Counted from the stretch's first letter, positions 7,092-16,377 are shown. The stretch is 34,724 nt of DNA from Vibrio sp. 05-20-BW147 (GCF_013369385.1 NZ_SZTO01000027.1:1-34724), one strand, 5' to 3'. A program made the numbers and translations. The notes: generated from the letters alone by a model not told the origin.

Positions 7092-10000
7092 TGATAGCAG
7101 CGATCATTCGTTGGTCTCTCAACAACCGTTTTCTGGTGTTGATAGCCACGCTATTTCTTACCCTCGGCGGGCTGTACAGCGTTAAAAACACGCCCGTCGA
7201 TGCGCTTCCCGATCTCTCTGATGTGCAGGTGATCATCAAAACCAGTTACCCAGGTCAAGCGCCGCAGGTCGTGGAAGATCAAGTTACCTACCCACTCACC
7301 ACCGCCATGTTAGCGGTGCCGGGTGCCGAAACAGTGCGCGGTTACTCGTTTTTTGGTGATTCCTACGTCTACATCATCTTCAACGATAAAACCGACATGT
7401 ATTGGGCTCGCTCTCGCGTTTTGGAGTATTTAAGCCAAGTGGCGCCAAAATTGCCACCCAATGCCAAGCCGACACTCGGCCCCGATGCGACGGGTGTGGG
7501 CTGGATCTACAGCTACGTGCTGCAAGACAAAACAGGTAAGCATGATTTAGCTCAACTACGAAGCCTACAAGACTGGTTCCTAAAGTATGAGCTGCAAACC
7601 GTCGAAGGGGTGTCGGAAGTCGCCACCGTTGGGGGCATGGTCAAACAATACCAAGTGCAGATCGATCCTGCGAAATTGCGTGCTTACAACTTAACGTTGC
7701 AGCAAATCAACATGGCGATTCAAAACGGCAACCAAGAAACGGGCGCCTCAGTGATTGAGGTGGCAGAAGCCGAGCACATGGTGCGCACCACGGGCTATCT
7801 CAGCAGCGTTGAGGATATTCAGTCCCTACCGCTTAAAGTGACCGATAAAGGCACACCACTGCTCCTCGGCGACATTGCCGATATCAATATTGGCCCACAA
7901 ATGCGCCGCGGCATCTCTGAATTTAATGGTGAAGGGGAAGCCGTGGGTGGCGTGATCGTGATGCGTTTTGGTGAGAACGCCAGCCAAGTGATCGACAACG
8001 TCAAAGCCAAGCTGGCAGACTTGCAACGCAGCCTACCAGAAGGCGTGGAAATCGTGTCGACTTATGACCGTTCAACGCTGATCAATGCGGCGGTTGAGAA
8101 TCTTTGGAAAAAACTCGCCGAAGAGTTCATTGTGGTGGCAGTGGTCTGTGCGCTGTTCTTGTTCCACATTCGTTCATCCTTGGTCATCGCACTGAGCCTC
8201 CCTGTCGGTATTCTCTCCGCCTTTATTGTCATGCACTGGCAAGGAATTAACGCCAACATCATGTCTCTCGGTGGCATCGCTATTGCGATTGGGGCCATGG
8301 TGGATGGGGCGATCGTAATGATCGAAAACGTCCACAAGCACATTGAACGCACACCGCTTACGGATAAAAACCGCTGGCAAGTGATTGGTAAAGCGGCCGA
8401 AGAAGTCGGCGCACCGCTGTTCTTCTCACTGCTTATCATTACGTTAAGCTTTGTTCCCGTGTTCGCACTGGAAGGCCAAGAAGGCAAGATGTTCTCGCCA
8501 CTTGCCTTCACCAAAACCTACGCAATGGCGGCGGCAGCGGGTCTAGCGATTACACTTGTACCCGTGCTCATGGGGTACTTTATTCGTGGTAACGTACTGC
8601 CTGAACACAAAAACCCAGTCAACAAAGGATTGGTTTCGCTCTATCGCCCACTGCTGAGCTTAAGTCTTAAGTACCCAAAATCGATGATCGTGCTGGCGTT
8701 GGGACTTATGGCCTCGGCTTACTATCCAACCAGTCAATTGGGCAGTGAATTTATCCCGCCATTGGATGAAGGCGACTTGATGTACATGCCAACCACTTAT
8801 CCGGGCATTTCCATCGGTAAAGCGCGTGAGCTCTTGCAACAAACCAACAAGCTGATCAAAACCGTACCGGAAGTGGAAACGGTATGGGGCAAAATTGGCC
8901 GTGCCGATACCGCAACCGATCCCGCGCCACTGACGATGATCGAGACGGTTATCCAGCTCAAACCGCGCGACCAATGGCGTGAAGGCGTAACAACAGAATC
9001 ACTTCGCAAGGAGTTTGATAACCTTGTTCAGTTCCCGGGCTTAACCAACGCATGGGTAATGCCCATCAAAACCCGTATCGACATGCTTGCCACAGGCATC
9101 AAAACACCGATCGGCATTAAGATCGCCGGTCCTGATTTGAAAGTGATCGAGCAGATCGGCTCACAACTCGAACCGATCCTCAAAGGCGTGCAAGGCACCG
9201 CCTCTGTTTACGCAGAACGTGTTGCGGGTGGACGTTATGTCACCATCGACATCAAACGTAAAGCAGCAGCACGTTACGGTTTGAGCATTAAAGATGTCCA
9301 ACAAGTGATTTCTACCGCGGTTGGCGGCATGAACGTGGGAGAAACCATTGAGGGTCTGGAACGTTACCCCATCAATGTGCGTTATCCGCAAGACTACCGT
9401 GACTCCGTAGTCAAACTGCAAAACCTACCACTGGTAACGCCCAACGGAGCACGCATTGCACTCGCCGATGTGGCAGACATTCGCTATGAAGATGGCCCAC
9501 CGATGATCAAAACCGAAAACGCGCGTCCAAACGGCTGGGTGTTTGTCGATATTGATGGTCGCGATTTGGGTTCTTACGTACAAGAAGCGCAAAGCGTGGT
9601 GGCAGAGCAGCTTGAACTTCCCGCAGGCTATTCACTCGCTTGGTCTGGTCAGTATGAATATATGGAACGCGCCAAAGAGCGACTCAGTGTCGTGGTGCCA
9701 ATTACGCTGGCCATCATCATGCTGCTGTTGTACTTCAGCTTCCGTCGCGTTGGCGAAGTACTGATCATCATGGCGACGCTCCCTCTGGCGATGGTGGGCG
9801 GACTGTGGCTGATGCATTACCTCGGTTACAACTTCTCCATTGCGGTGGGGGTCGGCTTTATCGCACTGGCCGGAGTAGCGGTGGAAATCGGCGTCATCAT
9901 GCTCGTCTACCTAAACCAAGCGTGGCATTACAAAAAGCTTCACGCTGAAGAAAACAAACTGTCGCTCGTTGCACAAGATCTCACCGACGCGATCCGCGAA

Positions 10001-10219
10001 GGCGCTGGCTTACGTGTGCGCCCAGTCATGATGACAGTGCTAACGGTGATCATTGGCCTTATCCCAATCATGTACGGTGAAGGCACGGGCTCTGAAGTGA
10101 TGCAGCGCATCGCGGCCCCAATGATTGGTGGCATGGCTTCCGCTCTCCTACTGACACTGTTGGTTCTTCCTGCCATATTCAAGTTATGGAAAAGCAAAGA
10201 ACTGACCAAAACCGAATAA
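7091..10219 (+). CDS. cusA: CusA-like copper/silver RND efflux pump
   Basis: This 1042-residue inner-membrane proton-driven pump of the heavy-metal RND (HME) family is close in length to E. coli CusA (1047). Asp405 in GAMVDGAIVMIE matches the proton-relay Asp of CusA. The periplasmic methionine cluster that carries Cu(I)/Ag(I) is intact: Met566 (LMYMPTTYPG), Met616 (PLTMIET) and Met665 (RIDMLATG). Each is seven residues before its E. coli counterpart (573, 623, 672), a consistent offset. Twelve membrane segments in two blocks are apparent, the first at about residues 12-30. A strong GGGAGG ribosome site lies inside the end of the adaptor gene, so translation is coupled. Cu(I)/Ag(I) is inferred over Zn/Co from the Met cluster. 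Confidence 0.95.
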   Translation: MIAAIIRWSLNNRFLVLIATLFLTLGGLYSVKNTPVDALPDLSDVQVIIKTSYPGQAPQVVEDQVTYPLTTAMLAVPGAETVRGYSFFGDSYVYIIFNDKTDMYWARSRVLEYLSQVAPKLPPNAKPTLGPDATGVGWIYSYVLQDKTGKHDLAQLRSLQDWFLKYELQTVEGVSEVATVGGMVKQYQVQIDPAKLRAYNLTLQQINMAIQNGNQETGASVIEVAEAEHMVRTTGYLSSVEDIQSLPLKVTDKGTPLLLGDIADINIGPQMRRGISEFNGEGEAVGGVIVMRFGENASQVIDNVKAKLADLQRSLPEGVEIVSTYDRSTLINAAVENLWKKLAEEFIVVAVVCALFLFHIRSSLVIALSLPVGILSAFIVMHWQGINANIMSLGGIAIAIGAMVDGAIVMIENVHKHIERTPLTDKNRWQVIGKAAEEVGAPLFFSLLIITLSFVPVFALEGQEGKMFSPLAFTKTYAMAAAAGLAITLVPVLMGYFIRGNVLPEHKNPVNKGLVSLYRPLLSLSLKYPKSMIVLALGLMASAYYPTSQLGSEFIPPLDEGDLMYMPTTYPGISIGKARELLQQTNKLIKTVPEVETVWGKIGRADTATDPAPLTMIETVIQLKPRDQWREGVTTESLRKEFDNLVQFPGLTNAWVMPIKTRIDMLATGIKTPIGIKIAGPDLKVIEQIGSQLEPILKGVQGTASVYAERVAGGRYVTIDIKRKAAARYGLSIKDVQQVISTAVGGMNVGETIEGLERYPINVRYPQDYRDSVVKLQNLPLVTPNGARIALADVADIRYEDGPPMIKTENARPNGWVFVDIDGRDLGSYVQEAQSVVAEQLELPAGYSLAWSGQYEYMERAKERLSVVVPITLAIIMLLLYFSFRRVGEVLIIMATLPLAMVGGLWLMHYLGYNFSIAVGVGFIALAGVAVEIGVIMLVYLNQAWHYKKLHAEENKLSLVAQDLTDAIREGAGLRVRPVMMTVLTVIIGLIPIMYGEGTGSEVMQRIAAPMIGGMASALLLTLLVLPAIFKLWKSKELTKTE

Positions 10220-10226
10220 AAAATCA

Positions 10227-10246
10227 GGGGCAGTACTGGCTGCCCC
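10227..10246 (+). other. Hairpin after cusA
   Basis: GGGGCAG-tactgg-CTGCCCC forms a seven-pair stem just after the pump gene stop. It has no T-run, so partial termination or 3'-end protection within the operon is more likely than full termination. Confidence 0.5.
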
Positions 10247-10304
10247 CTTAACAAAACAATCAACAACAGAAAACAAAAGAACACGACTTAAAAAGGAAAC
10301 CACC

Positions 10305-10880
10305 ATGAACAAGATGACAAAAACACTGATTGCAGCCGCACTGACTTTCTCTGCCACCGCGGTATTGGCCAATACCATGGATCACTCCAAGATGGACCAT
10401 TCTAAGATGGATCATGGAAAAGTGGACCACAGCAAAATGGATCACGGCAACATGAAAGAAGGCAGCATGAAAATGGATCACTCATCGATGATGGGTATGG
10501 AAGGCATGTCTGACGTTGGCATGCCAGCAAAAGGGGCGAAGCCTGATAAAGTGGTGCACGTGATGTTGAGTGATGACATGAAAATCACCTTCAAAAAAGA
10601 AGTGACGATTGAGCCAAACGACGTGGTGCAGTTCGTTGTGATGAACACAGGCAAAATTGACCATGAGTTTTCAATTGGCTCCGCGGCAGAGCAGCTAAAA
10701 CACCGTGAAATGATGAAACAAATGGGTAGCCATGCACATGACAGCGGCAGTACTGTGACGGTTCAACCAGGCAAAGCCAAACAGCTGTTGTGGCACTTCC
10801 ATGGCGATAACAAAGTCGAGTTTGCCTGTAACATCCCTGGTCACGCCGAAGCGGGTATGGTGAAAAGCATCGAGTTATAA
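10305..10880 (+). CDS. Periplasmic cupredoxin with Met/His-rich N-terminus (CopI-like)
   Basis: This 191-residue protein has a signal peptide ending VLA-N (residue 22). Five near-perfect pentapeptides [MV]DH[SG][KN] (residues 25-49) and a further Met/His stretch (MKMDHSSMMGMEGM) follow, then a cupredoxin domain. Type-1 copper ligands are visible as His120 (IDHEF), Cys175, His180 and Met185 (C-x4-H-x4-M). It should bind copper in the periplasm through both the soft-ligand tail and the blue-copper site. Similar proteins called CopI protect against copper in proteobacteria; the name is an analogy. It follows cusA by 85 bases with its own AAGGAAA ribosome site and is probably the last gene of the operon. 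Confidence 0.9.
   Translation: MNKMTKTLIAAALTFSATAVLANTMDHSKMDHSKMDHGKVDHSKMDHGNMKEGSMKMDHSSMMGMEGMSDVGMPAKGAKPDKVVHVMLSDDMKITFKKEVTIEPNDVVQFVVMNTGKIDHEFSIGSAAEQLKHREMMKQMGSHAHDSGSTVTVQPGKAKQLLWHFHGDNKVEFACNIPGHAEAGMVKSIEL
10377..10451 (+). repeat. Five tandem 15-base coding repeats
   Basis: Five 15-base units (ATGGATCACTCCAAG and variants) encode MDHSK-type pentapeptides in the cupredoxin precursor. The unit boundaries are in frame, and third-position differences between units show the repeat is not a very recent expansion. Confidence 0.9.
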
Positions 10881-10905
10881 GCGCATCGTTTTACTTTTAA
10901 CCAAT

Positions 10906-10952
10906 CGAGCGGTGGGCCTCCTACCTAAAGCGAAAAATCTGCCGCTCGTTTT
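10906..10952 (+). terminator. Possible terminator of the copper operon
   Basis: CGAGCGG (10906-10912) can pair with CCGCTCG (10942-10948), followed by TTTTGCT. The 29-base loop is long, so the call is tentative. Confidence 0.4.
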
Positions 10953-11044
10953 GCTCTGAACAACACATTTGTTGACATAGAGATTACAAATATCCGTCTT
11001 GAGACACTACTATTGGCATGAACCCAATTCTAAGTGTTTAGATC

Positions 11045-12499
11045 ATGACCTTGATGCTGACTTACCGTTGGTTAACCCTCATAATGTATGGCTTATGGAC
11101 TGTGCCCGCACTGGCCAATGTTGATCTATCTGAGACTCAGCGATGGTCAATTTTTTATCGCGCGGCGCTTGAGCAGCAAAGCTCGCCACTGGTGACTAGC
11201 CAAACCCTCAATCAATACCCATTTCCGCTGCTCAGCAGCCACAGTCAATATCCTGATTTTACTCAATATACTTGGCAAGACATCGCGGATTTAGCCACCA
11301 TGGCCAAGCAGTGCCAACCGCGAAACTCCTCTTCGCTGTATTTGGCGAAGGCTGTCGAATTTGAGTTGGCGTTATGTCGCCAAACGCCGCTCGGCGCAGA
11401 GTGGTTTCAACGTGTTGCGTGGCAACATCCGGCGGGAGGCAGCTACGCAGATCGCTATATTGAACACTTACCGGATTCAGAACAGGCAAGCTTTGCTTCG
11501 ACGCATCCAACACGTTTTACTTTGGCGAGCCGCTATCATCCGCTGCATGCCTTGTGGCAACGACCGGGCGGTGCAGGGGTGGATGCACTGCTCAATGGTT
11601 TTCGTCTCTATCTTGCGCCAAATGATGAGCTGTGGCTAAGCAGTGAAGCGGGCTGGCATGTGCTTTCGAGCGTGCAGTGGCACGCACTCACCGCACCATT
11701 ACCATTCACGCTGGAGCCTTATCAAGCACAAAAGCGTTGTGATGAGCGTTACAGCAACCTCTGCTTTAATCAGCGCGTTAGCAATCATGCGCTGCTGTAT
11801 AGCGGTTTGGTTATCGGCGTGTTGCTTGCATTTGGCGCGGCGCTTCGTTCACTTTGGCTGCGCTATCAAGAAGGGCGCGAGCGGCGCTTTATTTTGCAAC
11901 TGCTGACTCACGAACTGCGCACGCCCATCACCAGTTTAGGGTTGACCGTCGAATCACTACGCAACCAATTTGATCAATTATCCCCTCAGGCGCACGAGAG
12001 CTTATGGCGATTAATGGCCGACCATCAACGGCTGACGCAGTTGAGCGAGACAAGTCGCCACTACTTGAGCCCAAGCCACGACAGCATGGCGCGCCATCCA
12101 GCGCAGTTGAGTGACTTCATCGAGCATTGTATCGAGGGCTTTGAGGTTGAGCTTCATCTCAAACACGACTCAATACTGGCACTACCTTATTACTGGCTTG
12201 GGCTGTGCGTCACCAACTTACTCAGCAATGCCAAGCAGCATGGCGTGCCGCCCATTCGCCTGACGGTGAGTGTGGTTGCACAAACACTGCGCATTGAAGT
12301 GGAAGATTGCGGTGAATTTCCCTCTTTCTACCAACGTCTGTGCAAACGACTTTCGAGGCATCAAGACACTCACTCTCGCCCAAACACAGATAACATGGGC
12401 GTTGGCTTACAGTTGGTGCGAAAACTCATCACCCAAATGGGCGGCAAACTGGTTATCCGTCGTCATCCAACCCGTTGTATTTTGGAGCTGCCGCTATGA
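11045..12499 (+). CDS. vxrA: VxrA-like envelope-stress sensor histidine kinase
   Basis: This 484-residue membrane kinase has a signal/first membrane segment (about 9-25), then a periplasmic sensor of about 235 residues (DUF3404 type). Four cysteines lie in that sensor (AKQC, ALC, KRC, NLC). A second membrane segment (ALLYSGLVIGVLLAFGAAL) follows, then the kinase core: LTHELRTPITSL with His289 as phosphorylation site, NLLSNAKQHG (N box) and GVGLQLVRKL (G box). In V. cholerae VxrA (WigK) senses cell-wall stress and controls cell-wall, biofilm and type VI secretion genes with VxrB. The stop overlaps the vxrB start by four bases (ATGA). The ATG at 11045 lacks a clear ribosome site; the second Met (residue 4) is an alternative. 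Confidence 0.88.
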   Translation: MTLMLTYRWLTLIMYGLWTVPALANVDLSETQRWSIFYRAALEQQSSPLVTSQTLNQYPFPLLSSHSQYPDFTQYTWQDIADLATMAKQCQPRNSSSLYLAKAVEFELALCRQTPLGAEWFQRVAWQHPAGGSYADRYIEHLPDSEQASFASTHPTRFTLASRYHPLHALWQRPGGAGVDALLNGFRLYLAPNDELWLSSEAGWHVLSSVQWHALTAPLPFTLEPYQAQKRCDERYSNLCFNQRVSNHALLYSGLVIGVLLAFGAALRSLWLRYQEGRERRFILQLLTHELRTPITSLGLTVESLRNQFDQLSPQAHESLWRLMADHQRLTQLSETSRHYLSPSHDSMARHPAQLSDFIEHCIEGFEVELHLKHDSILALPYYWLGLCVTNLLSNAKQHGVPPIRLTVSVVAQTLRIEVEDCGEFPSFYQRLCKRLSRHQDTHSRPNTDNMGVGLQLVRKLITQMGGKLVIRRHPTRCILELPL

Positions 12500-13146
12500 A
12501 GCGTATTTTGCTGATTGAAGATGACACCTTACTCGGCCAAGGTCTGCGCGATTATCTGCATGACCATGGTTATGCATGCGAATGGATAACGCAGAGCCAA
12601 CAGGTCGAAAAGCACTGGTTCAGTACCGATCTGGTGATTTTGGATCGGCAATTGCACGATGGTGACAGCCTGAAACATCTGCCGCACTGGTTGATGCTCA
12701 AAGCCCTGCCGGTGATCGTACTGACCGCCAAAATTGAAGTGGAACAACGGATTGAAGGGCTCAAAGCTGGCGCGAAAGATTATGTGCTCAAGCCCTTTTC
12801 CCACCAAGAGTTGCTGGCACGCATCGAAGCGCAACTGCGCCCGCTCGGCAGTAGCGTACTCAGCTACGCGGATATTGTGGTCGATGTGGCTAATCGATCT
12901 GTGCTGCATAACCAAACGCCGGTTGAGCTCAAACCGAAAGAGTTTCAACTGCTGTTGATGCTATTGCAAAATCCGGGGCGCGTTTATCACCGTGATGAAC
13001 TGCTCAATCTTATTTGGGGTTATCAATCATTCCCGACCACGCGCACCGTGGATAACCACATTTTGCATTTGCGACAAAAACTGCCGCAACTGGATATCGA
13101 GACACTGCGCGGCGTCGGTTATCGCCTCAAAGGAGCCGCCGTATGA
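12496..13146 (+). CDS. vxrB: VxrB-like OmpR/PhoB-family response regulator
   Basis: This 216-residue regulator has a receiver domain (acidic pair Glu8-Asp9-Asp10, phospho-acceptor Asp50 in VILDRQL, Thr77, Lys99 in YVLKPF) and a C-terminal winged-helix DNA-binding domain (LKPKEFQLLLMLLQNPG, then TVDNHILHLRQKL and GVGYRLKG). It is the partner of the kinase, with which it shares an ATGA overlap. The upstream TTG at 12475 is rejected because the ATG overlap is the standard coupling arrangement and MKRILLIEDD is the normal start of the family. It is expected to activate cell-wall and stress genes, and possibly this operon. Confidence 0.92.
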   Translation: MKRILLIEDDTLLGQGLRDYLHDHGYACEWITQSQQVEKHWFSTDLVILDRQLHDGDSLKHLPHWLMLKALPVIVLTAKIEVEQRIEGLKAGAKDYVLKPFSHQELLARIEAQLRPLGSSVLSYADIVVDVANRSVLHNQTPVELKPKEFQLLLMLLQNPGRVYHRDELLNLIWGYQSFPTTRTVDNHILHLRQKLPQLDIETLRGVGYRLKGAAV

Positions 13147-13973
13147 TCTGCGCCTCTTTTCGCAATCACATTGTGCGACTTGGTATGCTCAGCGCGTTAG
13201 TAAGCGGCGCCGCGCTAGCGGAAACGCCGCCAAGCCCCACCCATCCTTGGTTTCGCACCACACCGCTGCAAAGCAGTTACCAGCTATTGGTTGATGGGCA
13301 TCCCACGCAAGCGTGGCACGAGCTCATCCACACACTGTCTACCACGCCCGTAGCCGAGCCTTTTTGGCAACTAATTAAAGAGGCCATTCTCAGTCAAACC
13401 CAATGCGGACAAGCACTTCCAAGCACATCGCCTAACGATCTCGCGATTGCGGTGACGTTTATTCATAAGTTCAATCAGACCTTTCAAGGCTACCAAGTGA
13501 GGCTGAGCGCCGAAAACCTCACCCAGCCGCTGGCGGTGCGTCTGGCTTCTGCGCAAGGTGCAACCTTGTTAGCGGCAGAGCTTGCGCCGGCCGATTACGC
13601 CGAAGTGGAAAGTCGCGATCTGCTTTCGCCGTATGCCGCAGGTGTCTATTGGCTCACGCTGGGCGAGCAGCGCATGGCGCTGTTGATTTCGGCTCCTTCC
13701 AACACACCGTGGATTGAACAATCCAGCACGGCCGATCTCACTATCCGCTTCCCCGCCACGCCTTCGGGCTGCGCATCGTCACTAGCTCGTTGGCAATTTT
13801 TTGATCAAAACTTTACTCTGCTACACTCACAAACCGTCAACCGTGATCAGCCTCCTGCCCCACCCACCGCCCCTTCTCAAGCGCGCTGGCGTAGCCTCAG
13901 CGTTATCCAAAGTGAATACCAAGGCACCATTCGCGTGGAGCAAATGCAGCGCCTGACGATACCGATTGACTAA
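13143..13973 (+). CDS. vxrC: VxrC-like secreted DUF2861 protein
   Basis: This 276-residue protein has a signal peptide (cleavage likely after ALA-E, residue 27). It overlaps vxrB by four bases (ATGA) and so is translationally coupled to the two-component genes. The mature part starts TPPSPTHPWFRTTPLQSSYQ, which I associate with DUF2861, the family found third in Vibrio vxr operons. Two cysteines (about residue 84 and near 208) could form a disulfide. The function is not known; a periplasmic accessory or modulator of the sensor kinase is an inference from position only. Confidence 0.78.
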   Translation: MICASFRNHIVRLGMLSALVSGAALAETPPSPTHPWFRTTPLQSSYQLLVDGHPTQAWHELIHTLSTTPVAEPFWQLIKEAILSQTQCGQALPSTSPNDLAIAVTFIHKFNQTFQGYQVRLSAENLTQPLAVRLASAQGATLLAAELAPADYAEVESRDLLSPYAAGVYWLTLGEQRMALLISAPSNTPWIEQSSTADLTIRFPATPSGCASSLARWQFFDQNFTLLHSQTVNRDQPPAPPTAPSQARWRSLSVIQSEYQGTIRVEQMQRLTIPID

Positions 13974-13982
13974 ACCACCTTT

Positions 13983-14002
13983 CACTTTGTTCAGGCAAAG
14001 TG
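13983..14002 (+). other. Hairpin between vxrC and the glycoside hydrolase gene
   Basis: CACTTTG-ttcagg-CAAAGTG is a seven-pair stem extendable by G-T pairs. It lacks a T-run, so the downstream gene may still be read from the vxr transcript at reduced level. Confidence 0.5.
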
Positions 14003-14075
14003 GGAAAGACATACTGGTGACAAAACTCATCGATAGACAAGGTTAAATATCTGGGTTACTCGATAGGAGACCGAT

Positions 14076-16310
14076 ATGAAATTGACCTTTTCCCCACTGG
14101 GGCTACTGCTGCTGGTGAGCGCGCAGAGCTTTGCGTTGACCTTAGAACAGGGCGATCAGCACTGGCAGATTGACCCCGACACACTGGCCATCAGCCTCAA
14201 GCAAGACTCGCAAACTTTCGCCATCAACCAAGGCAGCCTACAGATTGACGGGCAGACGCAACAGGCAACGCAAGTAACCCAAAGCGCCGAGCAAGCCTCA
14301 TGGACACTCAAGCCAAGTGGCGTGCAAGTGTCTGCGCAGTTGCAACAAGGGTTGAACATCGATTTTCGCTGGCCAAGTGCTCGTGGGATTGAACGCCAAG
14401 CACCTCAAGCACTGCGCTGGTTTGATCTCAGTGAAGCATCGACCCAAACGCTGTTACTGCCGTTTGACGAAGGAATGCGAGTGCCGACCGATAACCCGAC
14501 TTGGACACGCTATTTGATAGACAATCATTCGGGCGCCAATACCACGCAAGATCTCAAAATGCCGTTCTGGAGCGCGCAGCAGGGCGAACGCTTCATCAGC
14601 TATCAACTGCTCAACGCCACCAATAACCAGCTGCACTTTAGTGAGCAGCAAAATAAGTTGGACTTACAAGCGGAGCACTGGTTTACCCTGCTGAACCAAA
14701 GTGAGCCTTTTAGCGTGCGCATCACCGTGGGCGATGAGATGCTGGCCGGAGCCAAAGCGTATCGCGACTGGCGCGAAGCCGCGGGGCTGCGTGTTTCACT
14801 TGCGGAAAAACGCAAGGCAAATCCGCAGATCGAAAAAATGATTGGCGCAAGCCACGTCTATCTATTCGGGCGTGATTTAATCGCAGTGCAAGATGTGGTG
14901 GATTGGTGGGGACTGCGCGATTGGTTTTGGCGCTCTGAGTTTACCCCTTCACCAGAATTACAAAAGGAATTGGCGAGCCTAAAAAAAGGCCCAGACTGGC
15001 TTAATCAGTATCAGAAAAAATTACTGGTCGGAGAGATAAGCCAAGCCTTAAACCAAAAGCTCAACGCCGACCCATTGTCGATTCAAGCGCAGTACCAAGC
15101 CGCGCAGCAGCGCAAAGCGTGGCTGACTGAACACGCTGGCGCATACCTCAAACCAAGCGATCAATGGGGACAAGGGTTAGCGCAACCCATGATCAGCACC
15201 CTTCAGCAAGCAGGATTAAGCAAACTCTGGCTAGGTCTTGATAACTGGATGCCAGCCTTTTATCAGCCGCAAGTGGTCGATAGCGCCAAACAAGCCGGCT
15301 ATTTGATTGGCGTGTATGACTCATACAACACCGCGATTGAAAAAGGCATCAACGACAGTTGGCTGACCGCGCAGCTGCCGGATCGCATGCGCGAAAACTG
15401 CGCGATTGAAAAAGCCGATGGCACGTTACAACTGGGCTTTCGCGGTAACGGCTTTTATCTCAATCCCGCCTGTGAACTCGGTTACGTTAAACAGCGCGTG
15501 CAAGATATTCTCCATTTCGGGCGCTTTAACAGCCTGTTTCTCGATGTGGATGGCACCGCCATGGCGCGGGAAGATTACCGCTCGCGCAGCAACGAAACCG
15601 CGATGCTAGCCGCCTTTAACACCCGAATGCAGGATATTGCAAACACGCCGACGCTGATTTTGGGATCGGAAGATGGCAATGCCCTGACCACTCAAGGGCT
15701 GGTGTTTGCTCATGGTATGGAAACGGTCGGCTTTGGCTGGACAGACAAAGCGATGAAGAGTGACAAACAGTCACCCTATTATTTGGGCAAGTGGTATCCC
15801 GATGAAAAGCCGGATTTTTTCTTTAAATCAGCGCAAGTTAAAGAGCCCTATCGCAGCTTACTGTTTGCCCCAGAGTACAAAGTGCCGCTCTATCAAGTGG
15901 TGTTTCATGATGAGCTGATCAGTAGCCACCACTGGCACAGCGATAGTTTAAAGTTTTCCAATGTCAAAGCCGTGCGTGATTTGCGTGCCATGCTGTTTAA
16001 CACTCCGGCGATGGTGCATTTAAGCCGTGATGAAACGCGTAAAAACTCCGCGCGTATCGAGCAACTTAAGCACTATCAACAAGGGTTTTTGCCCTTGCAT
16101 GAGCAGTTGTGGGATAAAGCCTTGATTGATTTTCGCTGGCTGGATAAGCAAGGCCAAGTGCAACAAACACGTTTTAGTGACGGGTCAATCTTGATCGCCA
16201 ATTTCAGCACACAACCATTTAGGTTAACACACGGACACACCATAACGCCCCACACGCTACTAGCTACGTTGAGTAATGGAAAGAGCTTTAGTTGGCAACC
16301 TATGCGATGA
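14076..16310 (+). CDS. Secreted glycoside-hydrolase-like protein linked to the vxr genes
   Basis: This 744-residue protein has a signal peptide (SAQSFA-L, about residue 20). A beta-rich N-terminal part (about 21-240) looks like a sugar-binding or galactose-mutarotase-type domain. A helical linker follows, then a putative (beta/alpha)8 barrel (LWLGLDNWMPAFYQP, YLIGVYDSYNTA, SLFLDVDGTAMARED, LILGSEDGNALTT) and a small beta C-terminal domain. Candidate catalytic carboxylates are Asp490/Asp492 and Glu532. The architecture resembles GH101/GH129-like hydrolases, but I cannot assign a family. The ribosome site TAGGAG lies eight bases before the ATG. It begins 102 bases after vxrC on the same strand, suggesting a periplasmic or secreted enzyme under or near VxrB control. 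Confidence 0.72.
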   Translation: MKLTFSPLGLLLLVSAQSFALTLEQGDQHWQIDPDTLAISLKQDSQTFAINQGSLQIDGQTQQATQVTQSAEQASWTLKPSGVQVSAQLQQGLNIDFRWPSARGIERQAPQALRWFDLSEASTQTLLLPFDEGMRVPTDNPTWTRYLIDNHSGANTTQDLKMPFWSAQQGERFISYQLLNATNNQLHFSEQQNKLDLQAEHWFTLLNQSEPFSVRITVGDEMLAGAKAYRDWREAAGLRVSLAEKRKANPQIEKMIGASHVYLFGRDLIAVQDVVDWWGLRDWFWRSEFTPSPELQKELASLKKGPDWLNQYQKKLLVGEISQALNQKLNADPLSIQAQYQAAQQRKAWLTEHAGAYLKPSDQWGQGLAQPMISTLQQAGLSKLWLGLDNWMPAFYQPQVVDSAKQAGYLIGVYDSYNTAIEKGINDSWLTAQLPDRMRENCAIEKADGTLQLGFRGNGFYLNPACELGYVKQRVQDILHFGRFNSLFLDVDGTAMAREDYRSRSNETAMLAAFNTRMQDIANTPTLILGSEDGNALTTQGLVFAHGMETVGFGWTDKAMKSDKQSPYYLGKWYPDEKPDFFFKSAQVKEPYRSLLFAPEYKVPLYQVVFHDELISSHHWHSDSLKFSNVKAVRDLRAMLFNTPAMVHLSRDETRKNSARIEQLKHYQQGFLPLHEQLWDKALIDFRWLDKQGQVQQTRFSDGSILIANFSTQPFRLTHGHTITPHTLLATLSNGKSFSWQPMR

Positions 16311-16377
16311 ATTCCTACATATTACAACACATGATTGCTTTACCTCATCCAAAGTGATCTCTTGGGTTGAGCAGTTT

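Noticed and set aside
8062..8514. 150-codon minus-strand frame inside cusA
   Set aside because: It is the antisense of a conserved pump gene; Met- and Ser-rich composition is typical of a shadow.
10972..10996. TTGACA with TATCCG as a vxr promoter
   Set aside because: Spacing is about 13 bases, too short, and no alternative -10 at 16-18 bases is convincing.
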